Source: Streptomyces sp. DT2A-34
Lineage (GTDB): Bacteria; Actinomycetota; Actinomycetes; Streptomycetales; Streptomycetaceae
Reading direction: 5' to 3'
DNA length: 64,000 nucleotides
Assembly (NCBI RefSeq): GCF_030499515.1
Contig: NZ_JASTWJ010000001.1
Location: 4,320,001-4,384,000, forward strand
In this document: positions 43,743 to 53,074 of the stretch, piece after piece
How the letters are laid out: each line of letters begins with the position of its first letter
Position numbering within the stretch: the first letter of the stretch is position 1
The notes under the pieces: model-generated
What the model was told of the DNA's origin: nothing
The model's input: the letters and a program-made list of their open reading frames with translations, nothing else
Database searches by the model: none
Translations under genes and position numbers: made by a program

Positions 43743-45125
43743 ATGGGGGCTTGTGACCTGCCTCTGATGCAGACGATGTGTAACACCATCGGCGGCGTCG
43801 TCGGTTCGACGGGCGAGGCCGTCACCGATGGCATCGGCGCCTGGATCGCCAAGTCGATGGGCGAGATGGCCCAGGCCGCCGCCGAGTTGGCGTCGAAGGC
43901 GGTCGACAGGACGACGGCTATCGACCTGAATGCCGAGTGGTTCAGGAGCAACTACGAGTTGCTGCTGCCGATCGGCCTCATTCTGACCGTCGGCACGTTC
44001 TGCCTGCAGCTCGCCCGCGCCGCCTGGCGCCGGGACGAACGTGCCCTGGCCCAAGCGGTCAGCGGCACGGTGGCCGGTGTCCTGTTCGCGTTCGCTGCCA
44101 TCGCCTGCACCACCGTGGCGATCACCGTCGTCGACGCCCTCAGCGCCGGCCTGTTCAAGGCGGCCAACACCTCCATCGACGACGCCGTTCGCCGCATCAT
44201 CGCCGTCAACAACCTGGGGCCCATGTACGCCCTGGGCTGGACTCTCCCAGCCATCGCCGCGCTCGGCAGCGCGGTGGGTGCCTTCTTGTACTGGGCCGTG
44301 ATGGTCGCCCGGAAGGTCGGCATCCTGGTCCTGGTCACGCTCGCCGTGTTCGCCGGGGCCGGGGGCGGCTGGGAAGTGGCCCGGCGCTGGCGGCGCGGCT
44401 GGATCGAGGCCACCGCGACTCTGATCGTCTCGAAACTGCTGATGACGATCGTGTTCCTGCTGGGCGTCTCGGCCATGGGCAAGAGTGACGCCTCGGACGG
44501 GATCAGCGCACTGTCGGACGTTCTGGCGGGCGTCGTCGTCATGGTTCTGGTGATGCTGTGCCCGTACGCGACGTACAAGTTCGTGCACTGGGCGGCCGAC
44601 GGCTCTGGCCATGACGACCTGCACCGTACGGGCGTCGCGGGGGTGGCGGTGGCAGCCGGTGCGGCCAAGACCGCGGGCCAGCTCGCGATGCAGGCCGGCA
44701 CCAGCATGCGTGCTCCGCAGGGCCCGTCGAAGGTTCCCGGCCAGGGCTGGGGCGGTGTCGCCTCCGGCATCGACCCGACCGGCGGATCCGCCGACGGCGA
44801 CAAGCCGAAGCAGACCCACTTCCGCTTCGGCGAGGACCCGAACGCCACCGGCGACAAGGGCCGGGCACTGATCCGTCGGCCTCCCACCGACGGTGACCGC
44901 GGGCAGCCGCTGATCCAGCGTCCCGGCCAAGGCACGGCGGCCGACGCGGCACCGGTCTCCTCCGGGCCGACGCCCCAGGGCGCGGCGGTGGCCCAGCCGC
45001 GGGTCACGCACCTGGATCCGCCGGCACCCCAGCGTCCCGGGCCGGTGGGCGGGCCGTCTGCGCAGGGCGGTGCCACACCGCAGCGGTGGGTCTATCCCGA
45101 GCCGCCAGCTGGATCGGGCTCGTAG
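43743..45125 (+). CDS. Polytopic membrane protein, VirB6/TrbL-like
   Basis: This 460-aa protein has an N-terminal amphipathic region, about five or six membrane helices between residues 70 and 285, and a long Gly/Pro/Gln-rich cytoplasmic tail (about 310-460). The core contains two charged helices flanking W-R-R-D-E. VirB6/TrbL proteins form the inner-membrane channel of type IV systems and have this layout. A near-perfect AAAGGAGGT ribosome binding site precedes the ATG. The long disordered tail is typical for actinobacterial members. A gap of 101 bases to the next gene shows no feature. Confidence 0.78.
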   Translation: MGACDLPLMQTMCNTIGGVVGSTGEAVTDGIGAWIAKSMGEMAQAAAELASKAVDRTTAIDLNAEWFRSNYELLLPIGLILTVGTFCLQLARAAWRRDERALAQAVSGTVAGVLFAFAAIACTTVAITVVDALSAGLFKAANTSIDDAVRRIIAVNNLGPMYALGWTLPAIAALGSAVGAFLYWAVMVARKVGILVLVTLAVFAGAGGGWEVARRWRRGWIEATATLIVSKLLMTIVFLLGVSAMGKSDASDGISALSDVLAGVVVMVLVMLCPYATYKFVHWAADGSGHDDLHRTGVAGVAVAAGAAKTAGQLAMQAGTSMRAPQGPSKVPGQGWGGVASGIDPTGGSADGDKPKQTHFRFGEDPNATGDKGRALIRRPPTDGDRGQPLIQRPGQGTAADAAPVSSGPTPQGAAVAQPRVTHLDPPAPQRPGPVGGPSAQGGATPQRWVYPEPPAGSGS

Positions 45126-45226
45126 CCCTCGCCTGACGGGGCGGGCGGCAACGGTCGCCTCCGGCGCCGCCCGCCCGTCTCCCCTCTCTTCTTTCTTGCT
45201 CGCCACGTTCCAAGGACGGCTTCGCC

Positions 45227-46696
45227 ATGCTTTCCGACACCTCTCAGCCTGACGGCCCGGCCACCGTGAAGTTCCCGCATCGCTCGCGGCGCGGTGTCCT
45301 GCTTGGCCTGTCGGCCCCTCAGCTGATCGTCGTCACCGTCACCGGCCTGCTGCTGCTCGCGGTGTTGCTCACCTCCGGCGTCGCCGGGGCGCTCAAGCTC
45401 ATACCCCTGTGGGCGGTGATCCTGGCGGCGGTATTCGTTCGCCATCGCGGACGGTCCCTCGCCGACTGGGCGCCCATCGCCGCGCGGTTCACCCTGCGCC
45501 GCTTCCGGGGCCAGCTCATCTGGCTCGCCCGGCCGTCCACCCGGCCACGGCGCGAGGGCCTGCTCCACCTGCCCGGCACCGCGGCTTCACTGCGTGTGGT
45601 CTCCGCCCCTCGCGGCAGCTTCGGCGCCGTGCACGATCCGCATCACGGCACCCTCACCGCCGTCGTGAAGGTCTCCTCCCGTGCCTTCGCCCTACTTGAC
45701 CCCGCCACCCAGGCCAGCAACGTCGCAGGCTGGGGACGCACGCTGGCGGCTCTGGCGCGCACCGGACACATCGCGCGGGTCCAGGTCCTGGAGCGCACGG
45801 TGCCCGACTCCGGCGACGCGCTCAACCGCTACTGGCTCGAGCACGGCAACGAGGCGACTCACCTCGCCGGTCCCATCTACAGCGATCTGCTGGCCGCCGC
45901 CGGCCCCGCCGCGGCCCCGCATGAGGCGTACGTCGCGCTCGCCCTCGACCTCAAGGCCGCCCGCCGCCTGATCAATCAGGCCGGAGGCGGGCTCACCGGC
46001 GGCTTCGCCGTCCTGGCGCAGCTCACGGCCACCTTCGACCAGGCCGCCCGCAACTCCGGTCTCTCGCCCAGTGGATGGTTGGACGCGTCCGAGATCGCCG
46101 CCGTGACTCGTACCGCGTATGACCCGAAGGCGTCGGCCGCCTTGGACCAGTGGTCGGCCTCGGGCCGCCCGCAGGCCGAGCCCGCTGCCGCCGGCCCCGT
46201 CGTCCTGGTCGAGAAGGCCGACCGGATCCAGACCGACTCGGCCCACCACGCCACGTTCTGGATCGAGAACTGGCCCCGCATCGAGACCTCACCCGGCTTC
46301 CTGCACCAGCTCCTGTTCACCTCCGGTGTGCGCCGCACGCTCTCGCTGACCTACGAGCCCAAGGGGCTGGACTCCGCGCTCAAGGACGTACAGCGCCGCA
46401 AGGCCACCGTGATCGCCGACGCCACCGAGCGGCAGCGCAAGGGCCAGGTCGACTCCGAGGAGGACTCGGTCGAGTACGCCGACATCAAGCAGCGCGAGCG
46501 GCAGCTGATCGCCGGGCACGCCGACGTCGCCCTCACCGGCCTGCTCACCGTGAGCGCGGACACCGACGAGCAGCTCAACGCCGCCTGCGCCGCGATCGAG
46601 ACGGCCGCCGTCGCCGCGCTCGTCGACCTGCGCCTTCTGACCTGGCAGCAGGCCGAGGCCTTCACCAACGCCGCCCTGCCCCTCGCCCGCCCGTAG
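45227..46696 (+). CDS. SCO6880-type protein (PrgI/VirB3-like membrane part plus VirB4 N-terminal-like region)
   Basis: This 489-aa protein has two close membrane helices (about residues 29-72), as in PrgI/VirB3, followed by a large soluble region like the N-terminal half of VirB4 (S-S-R-A-F-A-L-L near 150, D-A-L-N-R-Y-W near 195). No P-loop is present. I know this family as SCO6880-like, always beside a short VirB4 ATPase. It probably anchors that ATPase to the membrane channel. AAGGA precedes the ATG at 45227. Division of VirB4 over two genes is a known actinobacterial variation. Confidence 0.78.
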   Translation: MLSDTSQPDGPATVKFPHRSRRGVLLGLSAPQLIVVTVTGLLLLAVLLTSGVAGALKLIPLWAVILAAVFVRHRGRSLADWAPIAARFTLRRFRGQLIWLARPSTRPRREGLLHLPGTAASLRVVSAPRGSFGAVHDPHHGTLTAVVKVSSRAFALLDPATQASNVAGWGRTLAALARTGHIARVQVLERTVPDSGDALNRYWLEHGNEATHLAGPIYSDLLAAAGPAAAPHEAYVALALDLKAARRLINQAGGGLTGGFAVLAQLTATFDQAARNSGLSPSGWLDASEIAAVTRTAYDPKASAALDQWSASGRPQAEPAAAGPVVLVEKADRIQTDSAHHATFWIENWPRIETSPGFLHQLLFTSGVRRTLSLTYEPKGLDSALKDVQRRKATVIADATERQRKGQVDSEEDSVEYADIKQRERQLIAGHADVALTGLLTVSADTDEQLNAACAAIETAAVAALVDLRLLTWQQAEAFTNAALPLARP

Positions 46697-46743
46697 CGCA
46701 CGCACCCGCACCACCATCTCGCGCTCTACCGAAGGGCACCCCC

Positions 46744-47199
46744 ATGCCGACCGAGCCCCTGCCCGAACTGGCTCCGGACTTCGTTCCGTTCGCCACCGCG
46801 GCGCTCGACTTCCACCAGGCGATCAACATGCCGGTCGCCCCGGTCGCCGCCGGCCGTGCCGAACTCGACTCCCTGCACGCCCACGTCGTCGCGTTGTACG
46901 GGCTGCTCGACGCCCACACCGCCCGCACCACCCCGGTGGCCAGGGCGGAGGGCGACCATCTGCGGGCGTGCCGGATCCGGCTGTGGCAGGCAGCCGAGCA
47001 CCTCCACGCAGCCTTCCACGCCGCCCCGCACACCGGCTCCGGCCGCCTCCCCACCCGGGAGGCGTGCCGGGCCCGGCTGCCCGAGGGAGCGCCCGATCTC
47101 ACCGTGTGCCAGCGCCACCTGGCCACCGCCGCCCGGGTCCGCCGTGACCACACCCCGGCCGATCTGCGCGACCCCTTCACCGGCCTCACCCGCCACTGA
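46744..47199 (+). CDS. DUF6238-like cytoplasmic protein
   Basis: This 151-aa helical protein lies between the two VirB4-related genes. Its pattern (P-F-A-T-A-A-L-D-F-H near residue 17, and L-W-Q-A-A-E-H-L-H) corresponds to what I remember as DUF6238, seen at this same spot in related operons. It has no membrane helix or catalytic motif. It may be a small adaptor between the SCO6880-type protein and the ATPase. ATG at 46744 has GAAGGG about ten bases upstream. Confidence 0.62.
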   Translation: MPTEPLPELAPDFVPFATAALDFHQAINMPVAPVAAGRAELDSLHAHVVALYGLLDAHTARTTPVARAEGDHLRACRIRLWQAAEHLHAAFHAAPHTGSGRLPTREACRARLPEGAPDLTVCQRHLATAARVRRDHTPADLRDPFTGLTRH

Positions 47200-47219
47200 C
47201 CGCCAGGAGCACCACCCCC

Positions 47220-48734
47220 ATGCCTTCTCGTACCCGTGCCAGTGCCAGCCCGCTGTTCGTCCCCCGCAAGAGCGACCGCCGCACGGCGCGCGCCGCCCGT
47301 CACCAGTTCGCCGCCGCCCGCGACCAGGCCCGGCACGCCACCCGTCCCGAAGCCCGCCCGACGGCACCCGGTCTCGACCCCGGCTTGCGGGCCACCTACC
47401 CGGCCGCCGGCCGACCCGGTCCGGCATCCGCCCGTGGCGGCCGTCTCAAGTTGCCCGCCCACCGGATGACCACGGCCACCGCCTCCGGGGCCTACCCGTT
47501 TCTTGCGGAGGGCGGCCTCGGCGCGCAGGGCATCTACATCGGCCGCGACGTGCACGCGGAAGCGGCCTTCACGTACGACCCGTTCGCCCTGTACGGGCGC
47601 CTCGATGGCTTCACCAATCCCAACATCCTGCTGGCCGGGATCATCGGCATGGGCAAGTCCGCCCTGGCCAAGTCCCTCGCCGTGCGGGCCGTGGCCTTCG
47701 GCTACCGCATCTACGTGCCGTGCGACCCGAAGGGCGAGTGGAACGTAGTTGCACAGGAGTTGGGCGGGCAGACCATCGCGCTCGGCCCTGGCCTGCCAGG
47801 GCGCCTGAACCCCCTGGACGCGCCCGCCCGGCCGTACGGCGTCGCCGAGGAGGACTGGACGAGCGAGGTCCGCAAGCGGCGCCTCCTGCTGCTCGGCTCG
47901 CTCGCGAAGACCGTCCTAGGACGCGAGCTGCACCCCATGGAGCACACCGCCCTTGACGTCGCGCTCGACCAGGTTGTCGCCTACGCCGAGGCCAACGGCA
48001 CCACGCCACTGCTGGGTGAGGTCGCCTATGTCCTCGGCTCCCCCGAGCGGCTCGATGCCGCGCTCGGCGAGTTGTCCGGCCGTCTCGGTCATGCCGCCGA
48101 GGACCTCGCCCACGCCTTGCGCCGGCTCGTGCACGGCGATCTGGCCGGGATGTTCGACGCGCCGAGCACCGTGGCCTTCGATCCGAGTGCGCCGATGCTG
48201 TCCATCGACCTGTCGCGCCTGGGCGGCGCGGGTGACGACACCGCGCTCGTCCTGGCGATGACCTGCGCCTCCGCCTGGATGGAGTCCGCACTCGCCGACC
48301 CCGCCGGAGGACGGCGCTGGGTGATCTACGACGAGGCCTGGCGCGTCATGCGGCACGTCGCGCTGCTGGAGCGGATGCAAAGCCAATGGAAGCTCTCCCG
48401 CGGCCTGGGCATCGCGAACCTGATGGTCATCCACCGCCTCAGCGACCTGCTGGCCGCGGGCGACGCCGGCTCCCGCGGCCGGGCCCTGGCCGAGGGCCTG
48501 CTCACCGACTGCTCCACCCGGATCATCTACCGCCAAGAAGCCGACCAACTCACCTCTGCCGCCTCCTTGTTGGGACTCACCGGCGTCGTGACCCAGGCCG
48601 TCTCCGCACTCACCAAGGGGCGCGGCCTGTGGAAAGTGGCGGGCCGATCGTTCATCACTCAACATCTTCTGCATCCACGGGAACGCGAGTTGTTCGACAC
48701 GGATGCACGAATGGGCGCGATCACTCGTCCTTGA
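47220..48734 (+). CDS. VirB4/TraE-type secretion ATPase
   Basis: This 504-aa protein carries a basic N-terminal segment and a VirB4-type RecA-like ATPase domain. Walker A is G-I-I-G-M-G-K-S-A at about residues 139-147, followed by Y-V-P-C-D-P-K-G-E-W. Walker B is W-V-I-Y-D-E-A-W near 365, and a final motif is H-R-L-S-D-L. VirB4 ATPases energise assembly and transport in type IV systems. The protein is shorter than classic VirB4 because its N-terminal half is supplied by the SCO6880-like gene. It lies 20 bases after the DUF6238-like gene. Confidence 0.85.
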   Translation: MPSRTRASASPLFVPRKSDRRTARAARHQFAAARDQARHATRPEARPTAPGLDPGLRATYPAAGRPGPASARGGRLKLPAHRMTTATASGAYPFLAEGGLGAQGIYIGRDVHAEAAFTYDPFALYGRLDGFTNPNILLAGIIGMGKSALAKSLAVRAVAFGYRIYVPCDPKGEWNVVAQELGGQTIALGPGLPGRLNPLDAPARPYGVAEEDWTSEVRKRRLLLLGSLAKTVLGRELHPMEHTALDVALDQVVAYAEANGTTPLLGEVAYVLGSPERLDAALGELSGRLGHAAEDLAHALRRLVHGDLAGMFDAPSTVAFDPSAPMLSIDLSRLGGAGDDTALVLAMTCASAWMESALADPAGGRRWVIYDEAWRVMRHVALLERMQSQWKLSRGLGIANLMVIHRLSDLLAAGDAGSRGRALAEGLLTDCSTRIIYRQEADQLTSAASLLGLTGVVTQAVSALTKGRGLWKVAGRSFITQHLLHPRERELFDTDARMGAITRP

Positions 48735-48817
48735 TCAATCCCACCCTTCGGGGGCCGGCCCCACGTCCCGGCGCCCGTGTCTTCCCGCCCCGAGCGTTCC
48801 TAGGAAGTCCCCCCTTC

Positions 48818-48994
48818 ATGTCTCAGCAGTACAAGATCTGCCGTGTGGTGCACCGGCTCGTCCAGCGCTACCTCTGCGCCACCGCGACCGACGCTTCTCA
48901 CGGCTACATCCCCCTGGCCACGGGCCCGTTCGGCGCCTTCGATGAATCCCGGCGGCTCGGCGCCCGGCAGGAATCGGGCTTCCGTCATGTCTGA
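48818..48994 (+). CDS. Small hypothetical protein of 58 residues
   Basis: A short basic protein (C-R-V-V-H-R-L-V-Q-R-Y near the start) with no recognised family. It follows the VirB4 gene by 83 bases and overlaps the next gene by eight bases. That suggests it is translated as part of the operon. TAGGAAG lies about 12 bases upstream of its ATG. It lacks the C-terminal motif shared by later genes. Its coding status rests mainly on position, so confidence is modest. Confidence 0.45.
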   Translation: MSQQYKICRVVHRLVQRYLCATATDASHGYIPLATGPFGAFDESRRLGARQESGFRHV

Positions 48995-50093
48995 ACGAAT
49001 ACCGACGCCCGCCGCCGGCTCTCCTGCATCTCCCTCCGCAGACCACCCGGCCTCCCTCGCTGCCCGCAAGGCCAACGAGCGTGCGGACCTTGCGACGTTC
49101 GCCCAGGATCTCGCCGCCCGACTGCCCGGTTCCTGGACCGTCGTCGCCCAGGAGCATGCCGCGTACGCCGATCAGTCCCCGCTCGCGGATCGGCTCTGGG
49201 ACGACGGTCATGTGCAGTGGGCTCTCGAGCAGTTCGTGCTGTCCCGCCACGCCGTGCTGACCAGCGTCCCCGATTGCGAGCTGGTCGTCGTCGACCGTCC
49301 GCGGCGCACACGGGAGTTCCTGGTCGCCGCCTTGCAACCAAGCGGCAGCGACGTCGCGGACCGGGTCAAGGCACCCGACGGCATCGTCGTCGACGCAGAC
49401 CCGGCGCGCGCCGCATCGGCGGTGGCCAACCGACTGCTTCCCCGCTACGAGCAGGCCGTACGTGCGGCACGCGTTGAACAGGTCGCCGTCGCGGTATCCG
49501 CCGGCGAGCGAGTTCTTGCCGAGTGGGACGCGATCTCCGACAGCCTGTGCGACGCCGACCACTGGCCCCTCGACGAGCGCTACGACCTGCGCCAGCAGCA
49601 ACGGGACGCGGAAATGTGGGCTCTGTTCGCTCCCTTCCTCGACCACGGCCCTGCTCTGGTCGCCCACGCCGAGGAGATGCTCCCGTTCCTGGATCCGCAG
49701 GATCGTGCGGAGGGGCGGTGGCCATACCGGCTTCGGGTGCTGCGCGAGGCCTTGGAGGGCGGCGCGCGTGTTCAGGCCGACTTCGAGTTCGTCACCGGTG
49801 CGCTCCTTTCAGATCGCACTCGCGCCGGGGCCGCGTTCGCGAAGGCTGTCGTCCAGCGCAATGCCGAAGGCTGGCATTACTCCCTGACCTGGATGGAGAG
49901 CGGCGACGTGCTCGTCGAGATGGCCCAAGCCGAGCGCGGCCGACCGGTCAGGTCGCAGCAGTCCGCACAGGTCCAGGCCGCCCGCGCCCGGTCGCCTCGT
50001 ACGGCCCACCAGAGCCTCGCGACGACAGCGGTGTCCGTCACTGCGGCGCCGCCCGGCCTCCTCGCGCACGACCAGGTGCGCCGATCGCGCTAG
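48987..50093 (+). CDS. Hypothetical accessory protein with shared C-terminal tail (tagged protein 1)
   Basis: This 368-aa soluble protein has an N-terminal region ending around residue 150, a helical middle, and a compact C-terminal part before the tail. I do not recognise its domain. The last 42 residues carry the tail found in nine other proteins here: Q-A-A-R-A-R-S-P-R-T, then a Pro/Ala-rich stretch and a final R-R-S-R. The start at 48987 overlaps the preceding small gene by eight bases; the longer frame from 48843 lies inside that gene and is rejected. Confidence 0.68.
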   Translation: MSERIPTPAAGSPASPSADHPASLAARKANERADLATFAQDLAARLPGSWTVVAQEHAAYADQSPLADRLWDDGHVQWALEQFVLSRHAVLTSVPDCELVVVDRPRRTREFLVAALQPSGSDVADRVKAPDGIVVDADPARAASAVANRLLPRYEQAVRAARVEQVAVAVSAGERVLAEWDAISDSLCDADHWPLDERYDLRQQQRDAEMWALFAPFLDHGPALVAHAEEMLPFLDPQDRAEGRWPYRLRVLREALEGGARVQADFEFVTGALLSDRTRAGAAFAKAVVQRNAEGWHYSLTWMESGDVLVEMAQAERGRPVRSQQSAQVQAARARSPRTAHQSLATTAVSVTAAPPGLLAHDQVRRSR

Positions 50094-50179
50094 CGCACAT
50101 TCCCCGGCCCCGCCAAATCCGTCTTCGGGCCACATCCTCGACCTCCGCATGGCCCCGACCTCTGCGAGGTGCACCTCTC

Positions 50180-50896
50180 GTGGCGGAAATACGCCCTCAC
50201 ATCACCGTCGCCCACCACGCCCAGTACGGCGTCGTGGCCGCGCTGTCGCACGACAACCACGTCGCCGATCACATGCTGCGGCGAGTCGGCTTCGAGCGAC
50301 TGCCCGGCAGCCGCCTGTACGCCCTGACCGAGCCGGACCGTGATCTGACGCGGCGCGGACAGCAGGCCGTTCAGTCATTGCGTGCCGCGCAGTACAGCGT
50401 CACCTCCGACGCCGTGTACGACCTCAAGCCCGTCACCCGTCCCAACCCTGGCCGAGGTCTCTTCGACGGCCAGGCGAACACCCCCGTCCCGGAGTCCCTC
50501 GGCACTGGGGAGGCAGTCTCCGCCTCCGCCCGCGCACTCGACGCCGACATCCGGGCCGCCCGGATCGTCGTGCACGACCAGGTCCGCGATCCCGACGGCA
50601 CGTTGCGCGCGGTCGCCACCGACATCCGCACCGGCGAAGGCGTACTCCTGCACGGCGAGGGTGATCTCCGGTACGTCGAGACGCTGCTGGACAGCACAGC
50701 CCTCGCGTTCGACGCGTTCTCCTACGTCCGCGGCAACGGACGTCCCGATCCGACTCCCGCGACCTCGCAGCGCCGGATCCAGGCCGCCACCGCCATCTCC
50801 CCGGCCCGCGCGAACACTTCGGTGCCGCAGCGGCCCGACGTCACGGTCGCCTCCCGCCCGGCCCAGGCTCCCCGGCAGCCAGCCCGCGCCCACTAG
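50180..50896 (+). CDS. Hypothetical accessory protein, paralogue A with shared tail (tagged protein 2)
   Basis: This 238-aa protein starts at GTG 50180 (GAGGTG upstream). Residues 5-75 match the next gene's N-terminus by eye: H-x-x-Y/F-G-V-V-A-A-x-S-x-D, then L-R-x-x-x-F and L-Y-x-L. The C-terminal half differs. It ends with the shared tail R-R-I-Q-A-A-T-A-I-S followed by a Pro/Ala/Arg-rich stretch. No catalytic motif or membrane helix is visible. The function is unknown, and the pair may be partners. Confidence 0.66.
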   Translation: MAEIRPHITVAHHAQYGVVAALSHDNHVADHMLRRVGFERLPGSRLYALTEPDRDLTRRGQQAVQSLRAAQYSVTSDAVYDLKPVTRPNPGRGLFDGQANTPVPESLGTGEAVSASARALDADIRAARIVVHDQVRDPDGTLRAVATDIRTGEGVLLHGEGDLRYVETLLDSTALAFDAFSYVRGNGRPDPTPATSQRRIQAATAISPARANTSVPQRPDVTVASRPAQAPRQPARAH

Positions 50897-50925
50897 GTCA
50901 TCCGAACCCTTAGGAATCCTTCAGC

Positions 50926-51696
50926 ATGAAACTACAACTCGAGCCCGACGTCGCCTTCGGTGTCCACCCGGAGTTCGGTGTGGTCGCCGCGGTATCGGAC
51001 GATCACCCGTTCCTCGACGAGGTACTGCGCAAGCACCACTTCCGCCACAACAGCACCCTCGATCTCTACACGCTGGCCGACGACACCCCGCACAACACGG
51101 CGGTGCGGGCCGTGGCTCGTGCCAGCCGCGAGTTCCAGGACGTCGGCCTCTCGGTCGCCGCCGATCCGCGCATCATGCTGCCGCCGCCGATCCCGACTTC
51201 GGACGGGGTGCCCGCACGTCAGGCGCTGCCAGGGCAGTCGCTGACCGCCCTGACCGGGGAACTGCACGAGCTGCGCCGCTCGGCCGATGTCGCCGATGTC
51301 CTGGAACAGATCCTCGACGAACACCACGGCGCTGTCGGGGACTTGGAGGAGTTCATCGACACGGCCGCCGCCTGGTGCGACCGGCTGGGCACCGCCAACG
51401 GCCGCGAGCTGGGCCAGCACCTGCGCACCATCGCCCACCACGTCGCGTTCCTCGGTGATCAGCTCGTCACCGCCCAGCTCGACCTGGCCGTCATGCCGGA
51501 CGTGACCCCGGAAGGCGCCCCGGCCCTGGCCGACGTACCGCTGCTGCCCCGGTACGAGCTCCCGTCGGTCACGCACACCGCCCGCGCCCGCGCCGCTATC
51601 GCGTCCTCCCCGAACCGCCCGACCGCACAGTCCACTTCGCCTGACGAAGCAGCCCGCACGCCGACTGCCCCGTCGAGCCCCCGTCGTACGCGCTGA
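50926..51696 (+). CDS. Hypothetical accessory protein, paralogue B with shared tail (tagged protein 3)
   Basis: This 256-aa protein shares its first 70 residues with the preceding gene. It then continues with a four-helix-like middle (about residues 100-190, rich in L-x-x-L patterns). The C-terminus repeats the common tail: R-A-R-A-A-I-A-S-S-P, a Ser/Thr/Pro-rich stretch, and a final R-R-T-R. ATG at 50926 has TAGGAA upstream. No known domain was recognised. It is co-directional and 29 bases downstream of its paralogue. Confidence 0.66.
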   Translation: MKLQLEPDVAFGVHPEFGVVAAVSDDHPFLDEVLRKHHFRHNSTLDLYTLADDTPHNTAVRAVARASREFQDVGLSVAADPRIMLPPPIPTSDGVPARQALPGQSLTALTGELHELRRSADVADVLEQILDEHHGAVGDLEEFIDTAAAWCDRLGTANGRELGQHLRTIAHHVAFLGDQLVTAQLDLAVMPDVTPEGAPALADVPLLPRYELPSVTHTARARAAIASSPNRPTAQSTSPDEAARTPTAPSSPRRTR

Positions 51697-51729
51697 CCTT
51701 CCTCTCGATCCCACGAAGGAGTCCGGCTC

Positions 51730-52227
51730 ATGGCCGTCAAGAAGATCTGGACCATCAACCACGCCTGCGGAGACACCACTCAGGTCGATCTCTCCGACCG
51801 TCCGGCCGACCGGCGTGCCGGCTACGCCCGCTGGCTCGCCGAGCGCGACTGCACCGACTGCTGGCGCGCCACCCAAGGCGAGGACACCGAGTCCAAGGCC
51901 GACTGGCTGGCGAAGAAGCGAGCCTCCGAGCAGGCCGAGGCCGAGGAATGGTCGACGCGGTACCGGATGCCCCCACTGGAGGGCACCGATCGCGCCATCG
52001 CCTGGGGCACCCGCTGCCGCCACCAGCTCATGGCCGCCGCGTACACCGCCCTCGTCGCCGAAGGCACCACCAGCGAGGAGGAGTGGGCCGCCATCGAGGA
52101 CGCCGCCCGGCCCCTGACGCGTGCCGGGTGGTGGCTGGACCAGCGCGACGCCGACCCCGCCGACCTGCCCGAGCTGCTGGCAGCCGCCACCGCGGGCGAC
52201 CGGCCCACCGAGAACCCTCACTTCTGA
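51730..52227 (+). CDS. Hypothetical protein with a zinc-binding-like N-terminus
   Basis: This 165-aa protein opens with N-H-A-C-G-D and, about 30 residues later, C-T-D-C-W, a His/Cys set that could hold a zinc ion. The rest is helical and acidic. AAGGAG lies ten bases before the ATG. It has no shared tail, unlike its neighbours on both sides, so it may be a cytoplasmic helper. I do not recognise the family. Confidence 0.6.
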   Translation: MAVKKIWTINHACGDTTQVDLSDRPADRRAGYARWLAERDCTDCWRATQGEDTESKADWLAKKRASEQAEAEEWSTRYRMPPLEGTDRAIAWGTRCRHQLMAAAYTALVAEGTTSEEEWAAIEDAARPLTRAGWWLDQRDADPADLPELLAAATAGDRPTENPHF

Positions 52228-52246
52228 CCCGCACGCGGAGGCCTCC

Positions 52247-52948
52247 ATGTCCACCACACCCAAGGTCGTCATCACCCGTGAGCCGACCGGCAACGTCATC
52301 GCTGAAGGCGGGGACGAGCTGGCCGTCACCCTTCTCAAGCGTGCCGGCTTCGTCATCGAGACCACGCCACGCTCCTTCTGGTACCGCCTGCCCTGGGACA
52401 TGGGCGAGGAGCGCGAAAACCAGATGGCCAGCCATGCCGCCCGGATGCTCACTGCGGTCGGCTACGAGGTCGAACTCGATCCCGTCCTGGACGTCACCCG
52501 GATCACCACGCCCACCGATCCCCTCGGCACGCGCGTCTACGGACAGCAGATCCTGTCCCTGACCGACCAGCTCAACGGAACCGAGACCTACGCGGGAGCG
52601 GCCGACCTCATCGAACACGTCGTAGACCCGGACGACGGCATCCTCGTCCGCCTCGGTCAGTTCTTCGAGGCCGCGGCCGTGCACGCCAACGTCGCCGACA
52701 CCGATGACGCCTGGGTCCTGTCCCACCTCTGCGAGGACGCCGCTGCCACGCTCACCTCCCTCGCCGAGGACGTGCGCGACGCCGGCCACCAGATGCAGAG
52801 GCTCGAACCGCCCCGGAAGAGGAGCTGGCAGGAAGGCGTCGCCAGCTACTACGCGACGGCCCCCAGCCCACACACCGGAGCCACACCCGCCGCCGAAGAG
52901 CCCTCCGCCCCGCCACCCACCACGCCCCGGCCGGGCCGGGGCCGCTGA
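52247..52948 (+). CDS. Hypothetical accessory protein with Pro-rich tail
   Basis: This 233-aa protein has a compact N-terminal domain (residues 1-85, with W-Y-R-L-P-W-D-M-G near 43) and a helical second half. A Pro/Ala-rich C-terminus ends P-G-R-G-R. The tail is similar in style to the tagged proteins but lacks the A-A-x-A-R-S core, so I leave it out of that set. ATG at 52247 follows GGAGG at 52238-52242. It lies immediately upstream of the coupling-protein gene. Confidence 0.62.
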   Translation: MSTTPKVVITREPTGNVIAEGGDELAVTLLKRAGFVIETTPRSFWYRLPWDMGEERENQMASHAARMLTAVGYEVELDPVLDVTRITTPTDPLGTRVYGQQILSLTDQLNGTETYAGAADLIEHVVDPDDGILVRLGQFFEAAAVHANVADTDDAWVLSHLCEDAAATLTSLAEDVRDAGHQMQRLEPPRKRSWQEGVASYYATAPSPHTGATPAAEEPSAPPPTTPRPGRGR

Positions 52949-53074
52949 CCGCTCCCCGCCGTTCCGTCCAACTCCCCTGCTCACCGCCACAACCGCCAGG
53001 AGCCCGCTCGTGATCGCCAGAGCAACTCGCCGCCCCGCCGCCACCCGTAGGTCCGCACCCCTCTGGATCCCGCC

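Noticed and set aside
42831..45206. 791-codon - strand frame opposite the VirB6/TrbL-like region
   Set aside because: Composition is dominated by Arg, Gly and Ala with no domain, and it opposes several well-supported + strand genes with good ribosome binding sites.
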